Below, piece after piece: positions 5,503 through 10,616 of a stretch of DNA of 10,616 nucleotides (its first letter is position 1; the number at the start of each line of letters is the position of its first letter). The notes under the pieces are model-generated. The model was given only the letters and a program-made list of their open reading frames with translations. It did not search any database and had not been told where the DNA came from. Position numbers and translations under genes: made by a program. The DNA is taken from positions 1 to 10,616 of the forward strand of contig MNUO01000098.1 in NCBI GenBank assembly GCA_001871015.1, read 5' to 3'. Origin of the DNA: Candidatus Desantisbacteria bacterium CG1_02_38_46 (GTDB taxonomy: Bacteria; Desantisbacteria; UBA1551; UBA1559).

Positions 5503-7200
5503 ATGGACTCAATAGTAAATCTAAATAAAGAGTATGAAGAAACTATGGGAAGGGCCAAGGATTTGAAAGAGGGAAGCATTATTAAGGGTAAGGTTGTTCA
5601 TATTGGCAAAGAAGAAATACTGGTCGATATCGGTTATAAATCCGAGGGTATCATTCCAATTTCTGAATTCTACAAAAAAGGAAAAAAGGTGCTGTCAGAG
5701 ATTAAAAACGGTGATGAAATTGATGTTTTCCTGTTAGACAAGGAAGATGAATCAGGGAAAATGTTTCTTTCTTATGAAAAGGCAGTGCTCATTCTTGTAT
5801 GGGAGAGAATCGTTCATTCATTTGAAAAGAACGAATCGATAAATGGTAAGGTAACGGGTGTTTGCAAAAATACTGCTGGGAAAATATCGGGTTTTACCAT
5901 TGATGTGGATGGGATAAAGGGATTTCTTCCATTTTCTGCATCTGAGATGAAAAAATCAGGAGATTTTAACCAATACATCGGGAAAAAGATGGAGTTAAAA
6001 ATAATTGAACTTGACAAAAAAAAGCATGATGTTGTCTTTTCCAGAAAAGCTCTTCTGGATGAGATGAGGAAAAAACAGAAAGAAGCATTTTTCAAATCGC
6101 TTAAGGTTGGAGAAGTTAGAGAAGGAGTGGTTAGCACATTGACGCCATTTGGTGCATTCATAAATTTAGGGGGGATTGATGGGTTAGTTCACCTTAATGA
6201 CTTAAGTTGGGGAAGAAGGAAGCCTGAAGAACTTTTGAAAAAGGGAGATAGAATTAAAGTCAAAATTTTAGATTTCAATGAAGATGAGGACAAGATATCC
6301 CTGGGTATCCGTCAGCTTAAGCCTGACCCATGGAATGAAATAGAGAAGAAATACCCGGTTGGTACAAAAGTTAAGGCAGGAGTAATGAAAATTGCTCCAT
6401 TCGGTGTCTTTGTGGAAATTGATGAGGGCATTGAAGGTCTGGTGCGACTTGAAGACCTTTCGTGGAAGAGGACAATAAAACATCCTTCAGAATTGGTCAA
6501 AGAAGGAGATGAACTTGACCTTGTGGTTATTTTTCTGAATGTCGCAGAGAAGAAACTTGCACTCGGGTTGAAACAGATTCAGTCAGACCCATGGTTTATT
6601 TCAGCTCAAAAGTATGCTCCAGGCACAAAAGTAAAGGGTAAAATTGTGAAATTGACTTCATTTGGTGCCTTCGTTAGATTAGAAGAAGGCATAGATGGTT
6701 TAATTCGTCTTAAAGATATACGCTGGGATGATAAGGTCAAACATCCGTCTGAAGTGTTCTCGAGGGGTAAAGAAGTTGAAGCTGTTGTTTTGAGTGTTGA
6801 TAAGGAAAATAAAAAAATTGCACTTGGAGCAAAACAATTAATTAATTCACCCTGGGATAAATATAAGAAAGGAGTAAATGTAAAGGGAAAGGTTATAAAG
6901 ATGGATGATTTTGGAGCTTCTGTCCAGCTGGAAGATGGCATGGAAGGATTCATCCATGTTTCAGAATTGAGCAAGAATTATGTAAGCAAACCCGAAGAGG
7001 TAATCTCTCCCGGACAGGTTCTCGACCTGAAGGTTATCAAGGTTAATCCAAAACAGAAAAAGATTGAGTTGAGCCTGAAACAGTTTATTGAAGACCAGGA
7101 GAAGCATGAAATATCGCATTTCATCAATAGCCAGGAAAAAGATACAGTTACACTTGGAGATTTGCTAAAGCGTGAAAAAGGGGACAGGCTACTTTTTTAA
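5503..7200 (+). CDS. rpsA: 30S ribosomal protein S1, six S1 repeats
   Basis: S1 binds mRNA on the 30S subunit and helps initiation on structured or weak-SD messages. The 565-residue product has six S1/OB-fold repeats at about 21-92, 111-182, 200-272, 285-359, 371-446 and 455-528. Repeats 3-6 show the full RNA-binding pattern, for example FGAFI-GIDGLVHLNDLSW and FGAFV-GIDGLIRLKDI. Repeats 1 and 2 are divergent, as expected for the ribosome-binding end of canonical S1; repeat 2 carries a short insert (CKNTAGKISG). Repeats 3, 4 and 5 are each followed by a DPW or SPW spacer. The charged tail ends KREKGDRLLF. AGGAGG (5490-5495) lies 7 nt before the ATG, one of the better ribosome sites in the window, fitting high expression. 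Forty-nine bases separate it from ispH and two from mtlD. Length and six repeats match proteobacterial-type S1, rather than the four-repeat Firmicutes form. Confidence 0.96.
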   Translation: MDSIVNLNKEYEETMGRAKDLKEGSIIKGKVVHIGKEEILVDIGYKSEGIIPISEFYKKGKKVLSEIKNGDEIDVFLLDKEDESGKMFLSYEKAVLILVWERIVHSFEKNESINGKVTGVCKNTAGKISGFTIDVDGIKGFLPFSASEMKKSGDFNQYIGKKMELKIIELDKKKHDVVFSRKALLDEMRKKQKEAFFKSLKVGEVREGVVSTLTPFGAFINLGGIDGLVHLNDLSWGRRKPEELLKKGDRIKVKILDFNEDEDKISLGIRQLKPDPWNEIEKKYPVGTKVKAGVMKIAPFGVFVEIDEGIEGLVRLEDLSWKRTIKHPSELVKEGDELDLVVIFLNVAEKKLALGLKQIQSDPWFISAQKYAPGTKVKGKIVKLTSFGAFVRLEEGIDGLIRLKDIRWDDKVKHPSEVFSRGKEVEAVVLSVDKENKKIALGAKQLINSPWDKYKKGVNVKGKVIKMDDFGASVQLEDGMEGFIHVSELSKNYVSKPEEVISPGQVLDLKVIKVNPKQKKIELSLKQFIEDQEKHEISHFINSQEKDTVTLGDLLKREKGDRLLF

Positions 7201-7202
7201 AA

Positions 7203-8372
7203 ATGAAAAAGGTTGTGCAGTTTGGAGCAGGCAATATTGGGCGTGGTTTTTTAGGTCAACTTTTCTATGAATCTGGATATGAAATTGTATTTGTGGAAAT
7301 TAGAAATGAAATCATAAATTTACTCAACCAGAAGAGAAGTTATACTCTCAGGATAATAGGTGACAAACCCTATGAAATTGTGATTAAAAACATCCGCTGT
7401 GTAAATGCAAGAGATGCGGACACCGTAGCAGGAGAAATTTCCACGGCATCCCTTCTTGCCACTGCTGTTGGTGCAAATACTCTGAGATTTGTGGCACCTT
7501 TAATTGCAAGGGGTTTCGAGAAAAGAATAAAAAATGGTAATTTTTCACCACTCAATATTATTATTTGTGAGAACCTGATGAATGTAAGGAAAATATTCAA
7601 GGAGATGGTTCACGAGTCCATCTGGATTTCTTACCAGAAGTATGCAGATGAGAAACTTGGTTTTGTGGAAGCAGTTGTAAGCAGGATGGTGCCAGTGATT
7701 CCAGTTGAATTAAGTTCGACCGACCCATTGCTCATTCTTGCTGAAGCATATAAGGAGTTGCCTGTAGACAAACTCGGTTTTAAAGGAGAAATTCCCAAGA
7801 TTGAGGGGATGAAACCAATTGACAGCTTTCATGCTTACGAAGAGAGAAAACTATTTACCCACAATGCAGGACATGCAATTGCTGCATACCTGGGATATAA
7901 AAAAGGTTACACCTATATTTATGAGTCAGTAAGTGACCAGGAAATTCGCAATGTTGTGCTGGGTGCAATTATGAACGAGTCTGGGCAGGCATTAATTAAA
8001 AAACATTCTTTTAATCCTGTAGATTACCAGTCCCATGTGAACGACTTAATACATCGTTTTTCCAATAAGGCACTCGGTGATACAGTTGTTAGAGTCGGCA
8101 AAGACCCTATAAGAAAATTAGGAGCAGATGACAGGCTTATCGGGGGTGCAAGATTAGCGCTGGAATATGGAATTAAACCTGTAAATTTTTTGAAAGGTAT
8201 CAAGGCAGCACTTACTTATGATAATTCAGGGGACAGGGAAGCAATGGAACTGCAATTACTGCTGAAAACCAGAGGGCTGGATACAGTTCTTCAAGAAATC
8301 TGTAGTTTAGCCCCCGGGGAAAAGTTGTTTGACTTACTAATTAAAGATTGTTTAGACAAGGAGGTACCATGA
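7203..8372 (+). CDS. mtlD: Mannitol-1-phosphate 5-dehydrogenase
   Basis: MtlD interconverts mannitol 1-phosphate and fructose 6-phosphate with NAD. The 389-residue protein matches the family in length and layout: an N-terminal Rossmann fold with [12 protein letters not shown] (7-18), an ENLMN segment (123-127), and the polyol dehydrogenase catalytic signature K-X4-N-X2-H as K216, N221, H224 in [17 protein letters not shown], followed by the family's C-terminal helical region. It starts 2 nt after the rpsA stop with no convincing Shine-Dalgarno at the right distance, so it probably depends on read-through or coupling from rpsA. Its last codons contain the ribosome site of the transaldolase gene. 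No mannitol PTS gene is present in the window, so the direction could be biosynthetic (mannitol as reserve or compatible solute). A role on a related sugar phosphate cannot be excluded. Confidence 0.9.
   Translation: MKKVVQFGAGNIGRGFLGQLFYESGYEIVFVEIRNEIINLLNQKRSYTLRIIGDKPYEIVIKNIRCVNARDADTVAGEISTASLLATAVGANTLRFVAPLIARGFEKRIKNGNFSPLNIIICENLMNVRKIFKEMVHESIWISYQKYADEKLGFVEAVVSRMVPVIPVELSSTDPLLILAEAYKELPVDKLGFKGEIPKIEGMKPIDSFHAYEERKLFTHNAGHAIAAYLGYKKGYTYIYESVSDQEIRNVVLGAIMNESGQALIKKHSFNPVDYQSHVNDLIHRFSNKALGDTVVRVGKDPIRKLGADDRLIGGARLALEYGIKPVNFLKGIKAALTYDNSGDREAMELQLLLKTRGLDTVLQEICSLAPGEKLFDLLIKDCLDKEVP
8358..8365 (+). promoter_or_regulatory. Strong ribosome binding site deciding the transaldolase start
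   Basis: AAGGAGGT lies inside the last codons of mtlD, with GGAGG ending 4 nt before ATG 8369. It favours that start over the in-frame ATG at 8348, which would add seven residues (MFRQGGT) before the conserved MKFFIDTA. The ATG overlaps the mtlD stop as ATGA. Confidence 0.85.
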
Positions 8373-9013
8373 AATTTTTCATCGATACGGCAATGGTGGA
8401 TGAGATAAGGGAAGCTCAGGAGCTGGGAGTTATTGACGGGGTGACTACAAACCCATCACTTGTGGCAAAGACCGGCCATAGTTTTCGCGAGGTCATCGGT
8501 GAGATTGTGAAGATTGTTGACGGACCCATTAGCGCTGAGGCAGTGAGTCTTAAGAAAGACGGGATTATTGCTGAAGCAAGAGAGTTATCAAAGATTCACA
8601 AGAATATTGTAGTAAAAATTCCATTCATTCCCGAAGGGATAAAAGCAGTGAAAGTTTTGAGTTCAGAAGGAATAAAGACAAATGTTACACTTGTATTCAG
8701 TCCTAACCAGGCGCTTATAGCCGCAAAGGTCGGCGCAAGTTATGTGAGTCCTTTTATCGGAAGACTTGATGACATAAGCCACATAGGTATGGACCTTGTC
8801 AGGCAAATTGTGACGATTTATAAAAACTATGGATTTAAGACTGAGATAATTGTAGCAAGCGTGCGCAATCCTATTCATGTGGTAGAGGCAGCACTTGCTG
8901 GAGCCCATATTGTTACAATTCCATTTGAGGTGGTACAGAAATTGTTTAGACATACCCTTACTGATGTAGGATTAAAAAAATTCTTAGAGGATTGGGAAAA
9001 AGTCCCTAAATAG
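8369..9013 (+). CDS. tal: Transaldolase, small TalC/MipB-type family
   Basis: This is a 214-residue class I aldolase of the short transaldolase/fructose-6-phosphate aldolase family. Conserved elements are MKFFIDTA (D6), GVTTNPSL (24-31), the Schiff-base lysine K83 in [36 protein letters not shown] (107-135) and ASVRN near residue 170. Two positions argue for transaldolase rather than fructose-6-phosphate aldolase: Glu57 in SAEAVS (Gln in E. coli FsaA) and Phe129 in SPFIGR (Tyr in FsaA). The reaction moves a dihydroxyacetone unit from fructose 6-phosphate or sedoheptulose 7-phosphate in the non-oxidative pentose phosphate pathway. The gene overlaps mtlD through ATGA and has its own strong ribosome site. 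MtlD and this enzyme share fructose 6-phosphate. It is the last gene of the metabolic run before the toxin-antitoxin pair. Confidence 0.92.
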   Translation: MKFFIDTAMVDEIREAQELGVIDGVTTNPSLVAKTGHSFREVIGEIVKIVDGPISAEAVSLKKDGIIAEARELSKIHKNIVVKIPFIPEGIKAVKVLSSEGIKTNVTLVFSPNQALIAAKVGASYVSPFIGRLDDISHIGMDLVRQIVTIYKNYGFKTEIIVASVRNPIHVVEAALAGAHIVTIPFEVVQKLFRHTLTDVGLKKFLEDWEKVPK

Positions 9014-9075
9014 ACCATTGGAACCCCAAATGCAATACCGTTTCCAGTTAATTCCATCAAAATCAAATTTTTCCC

Positions 9076-9103
9076 TTGACAAATTCAAAAATATATGTAT
9101 AAT
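9076..9103 (+). promoter_or_regulatory. Consensus sigma-70 promoter for the toxin-antitoxin pair
   Basis: TTGACA (9076-9081) and TATAAT (9098-9103) are both perfect consensus hexamers, separated by 16 nt. Initiation would fall near 9109-9112, only a few bases before the brnT ATG at 9115. The toxin message would therefore be leaderless or nearly so, which agrees with the absence of any Shine-Dalgarno there. Confidence 0.85.
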
Positions 9104-9112
9104 TATATGTAT
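9093..9112 (+). promoter_or_regulatory. Candidate operator: direct repeat over the -10 box
   Basis: Two copies of ATATGTAT (9093-9100 and 9105-9112), separated by AATT, overlap the -10 hexamer and the likely start of transcription. Type II antitoxins with ribbon-helix-helix domains usually repress their own operon by binding paired short repeats at such positions, so this is a good candidate site for the downstream antitoxin, alone or with toxin. Binding is inferred; AT-rich simple sequence could give such a repeat by chance. Confidence 0.5.
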
Positions 9113-9114
9113 AG

Positions 9115-9399
9115 ATGAAAAAGCAATTCAGCAAATTCATTTGGGATGCCAGAAAAGAGCGAGACAATATTTCAAAACATAAGATTGATTTCACCAAGGC
9201 ATTAAGAGTATTTTTGGACCCGAAAAGAAAAATTTTTATTGATTCCAAACATAGCGAAAAGGAAGAAAGATATTTCTGTATTGGAAAAGTAGATGATAAG
9301 ATTGTCACTGTAAGATTTACATACCGTAGCAATAAAATCAGAATAATAGGTGCAGGATACTGGAGAAAAGGGGGAAAGTATTATGAAGAAAAGAGTTAG
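9115..9399 (+). CDS. brnT: BrnT family toxin (DUF497)
   Basis: BrnT toxins are small RelE-fold ribonucleases that inhibit translation until held by a cognate antitoxin. The 94-residue product follows the family pattern: FIWDARKERDNISKHKIDFTKALRVFLDP (8-36), then DSKHSEKEERYFCIGKVDDKIVTVRFTYR (43-71), then the C-terminal strand IRIIGAGYWRKGGKYYEE (75-92). The ending GAGYWRKG replaces the commoner SARxAxxxE ending of BrnT, suggesting a divergent subgroup. ATG 9115 is the first possible start after a consensus promoter, and no ribosome site precedes it. It overlaps the antitoxin gene by 17 nt, the toxin-first order usual for BrnT systems. Strand and compactness suggest an inserted accessory module after the housekeeping run. 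Confidence 0.87.
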   Translation: MKKQFSKFIWDARKERDNISKHKIDFTKALRVFLDPKRKIFIDSKHSEKEERYFCIGKVDDKIVTVRFTYRSNKIRIIGAGYWRKGGKYYEEKS

Positions 9400-9622
9400 T
9401 TTAGATATGCCTATTGGGAAATTAACTAGGGTGGATGATTTTTTACCATCTCCTAAAGAGTTAATGGCGTCTGAAAAAAAAGTAAAGGTTACACTGTATT
9501 TAAAAAAATCAAATGTAGAAACGCTTAAAAACACTGCAAAACAATCCCACACAAAGTACCAGAGGATTATCCGAGAATTAGTGGGTAGATACGTGGAACA
9601 CTATTCACACGTTTCCGGTTGA
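9383..9622 (+). CDS. CopG-type ribbon-helix-helix antitoxin partner of BrnT
   Basis: The 79-residue product begins with a leader (RVSLDMPIGKLTRVDDFLPSPKELM, 4-28) of the type I associate with CopG-family antitoxins paired with DUF497 toxins. A probable ribbon strand KVKVTLYLK (33-41) and two helices with the YQRIIRELVGRYVEHY segment (59-74) follow. This matches a ribbon-helix-helix DNA-binding dimer that neutralises the toxin and represses the operon. ATG 9383 is chosen over the in-frame ATG at 9350 because GGGGG (9370-9374) lies 8 nt upstream and the product then begins MKKRVSLDMP. The start lies inside brnT (17-nt overlap), so synthesis of the two proteins is coupled. It differs from classical BrnA in length of leader, so no symbol is given. 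Confidence 0.82.
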   Translation: MKKRVSLDMPIGKLTRVDDFLPSPKELMASEKKVKVTLYLKKSNVETLKNTAKQSHTKYQRIIRELVGRYVEHYSHVSG

Positions 9623-9720
9623 AGGTGTTAAGCAACTTGACCCTCACAGACGCCTAAACGAGTTATATAAAATTTAGCATATGCAAGGAGGACATTAAAT
9701 TTAGTACGAGGGAGAGGGGA
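9623..9720 (+). other. Intergenic region with an unassigned strong Shine-Dalgarno
   Basis: This 98-bp gap separates the antitoxin from the M23 gene. TTGACC (9637-9642) and TATAAA (9666-9671) resemble promoter hexamers but are 23 nt apart, too far for a normal promoter. AAGGAGG (9685-9691) is a perfect ribosome site with no ATG, GTG or TTG at the right distance. An ATT at 9694 is in frame with the M23 gene nine codons upstream, but its 2-nt spacing is too short. No terminator hairpin is visible. Confidence 0.4.
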
Positions 9721-10616
9721 ATGAAGAAATTTTTTACTGTTTTGATTGTACCGAATAACCAGAGAAAAATACTCAATCTCAAAATACCTCATTGGTTAAA
9801 TAACTCCTTTATTGTTCTTATGGGGATATTGGTTCTTGCCACATTTATTTTTATAAAAAACCACAAGGATTTGAAAGAAGAAGTGGTAGATTTACGCTTT
9901 AAAGAAGAATTGTACAGGGAGCAGACTCAAAAAATTATTTATTTTTCCAATGAGGTTGAGAGTTTGCGCAAAGAAGTTCAGGAATTGAGAAACCTCGGGA
10001 CGAGTGTAAAAGGGTTGTCGAAAAAATTAAAACAGAGCGCGATTCCTTCTGCACCAAATCCAATTGCATCTTCGCAAGCATCAAAGAATCTTGGCCAGGG
10101 TGGCCCTGATAGAAATTTAGATATATCTTCACCGCTTCCTGCCGAGAAACTGAATAAGGATATAGATACATTAAAAAAAGAAATAAATCAACAGAAAAAT
10201 TTGCTGCAGAATTTAAGTAAATACCTGCAAACGCAACTTTCTGTTGTCAGAATTACGCCAAACCGCTGGCCACTTCGTGGATGGATTACATCACGTTTTG
10301 GTTGGAGGCGACTACATGGAGTAAGAGAGTTTCATTCGGGTATCGACATTGCTGCTTTAGAGGGTACATCCATCCGTGCTGCTGCTGATGGAACTGTAGA
10401 ATTCAGTGGCTGGAATGCAGGATATGGAAAGTTGGTTATAATTAACCATGGAAGAGGAATTTCCACTTATTATGGACATAACTCTTCCAATCTGGTAAGT
10501 GCAGGTCAATTTGTAAAAAAAGGTACAATTATTGCCTGTGTTGGAAGCACAGGAAGAACTACTGGTTCCCATCTTCATTACGAAATCAGGGTCAACGGCA
10601 ATCCTGTAAATCCATT
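9721..10616 (+). CDS. M23 family metallopeptidase, membrane-anchored (3' partial)
   Basis: The frame is open from ATG 9721 to the window end (298 complete codons) with no stop, so the gene is cut by the boundary. A short cytoplasmic N-terminus (MKKFFTVLIVPNNQRKILNL) leads to one transmembrane helix (about 29-46). A charged, probably coiled-coil stalk (about 48-105 and 141-172) and a Ser/Pro/Asn-rich break (106-140) follow, then a LytM/M23 domain (about 183-298). The zinc-site residues are present: H205 and D209 in HSGIDIA, and H284-L-H286 in TGSHLHYEI, so it should be an active peptidoglycan endopeptidase rather than an EnvC-like degenerate regulator. GAGGGAG (9708-9714) serves as ribosome site. 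Single-pass M23 proteins with a coiled-coil stalk commonly work in cell-wall remodelling and division in the periplasm; the actual substrate is unknown. Confidence 0.9.
   Translation, partial: MKKFFTVLIVPNNQRKILNLKIPHWLNNSFIVLMGILVLATFIFIKNHKDLKEEVVDLRFKEELYREQTQKIIYFSNEVESLRKEVQELRNLGTSVKGLSKKLKQSAIPSAPNPIASSQASKNLGQGGPDRNLDISSPLPAEKLNKDIDTLKKEINQQKNLLQNLSKYLQTQLSVVRITPNRWPLRGWITSRFGWRRLHGVREFHSGIDIAALEGTSIRAAADGTVEFSGWNAGYGKLVIINHGRGISTYYGHNSSNLVSAGQFVKKGTIIACVGSTGRTTGSHLHYEIRVNGNPVNP

Noticed and set aside
9014-9070. Minus-strand peptide resembling a transporter or enzyme fragment (LTGNGIAFGVP)
   Set aside because: Too short, no identifiable family, no ribosome site; treated as non-coding between tal and the toxin promoter.

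Overview
The window is a dense run of plus-strand genes with core metabolic and translational functions, from a bacterium with moderately AT-rich DNA. It carries the MEP isoprenoid enzymes IspD and IspH, a six-repeat ribosomal protein S1 and a membrane-anchored M23 peptidase of the kind that acts on peptidoglycan. The order aroA-cmk, plsC, ispH, rpsA resembles the cmk-plsC-ispH-rpsA block of Clostridia-like and several uncultivated lineages. Together with the many short palindromic repeats this suggests an uncultivated, metagenome-derived bacterium. Omnitrophota or a similar candidate phylum is possible, but the sequence alone does not settle it.

Layout. Bases 1-165 hold a 52-bp tandem repeat array that ends in two overlapping hairpins just before ispD. 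Bases 183-3817 are a tightly packed operon: ispD, tyrA (GTG start directly after the ispD stop) and an aroA-cmk fusion (TAATG junction with tyrA). A 177-bp element at 3781-3957 is bounded by 16-bp perfect inverted repeats, is filled with four tandem 36/37-bp units, and overlaps the 3' end of cmk. Next come plsC, ispH (ATGA overlap), rpsA, mtlD (mannitol-1-phosphate 5-dehydrogenase) and a transaldolase (ATGA overlap). A BrnT-type toxin and CopG-type antitoxin pair then interrupts the metabolic run with its own consensus promoter. The window ends inside the M23 peptidase gene.

How the genes fit together. TyrA and AroA belong to aromatic amino-acid synthesis. IspD and IspH are early and final MEP-pathway enzymes. 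Cmk, PlsC and S1 serve nucleotide, phospholipid and translation needs, so the block looks like a growth-linked housekeeping operon. MtlD and the transaldolase both act on fructose 6-phosphate.

The most unusual signal is repeat DNA that has become protein-coding. Fragments of the 52-bp array occur in inverse orientation at two places inside aroA, both in frame. A GC-rich palindrome encodes the linker joining AroA to Cmk. The inverted-repeat element encodes the Cmk C-terminus, and a small hairpin encodes the IspH tail. This resembles, in logic but not in recognised sequence, the Rickettsia palindromic elements that insert in frame into genes.
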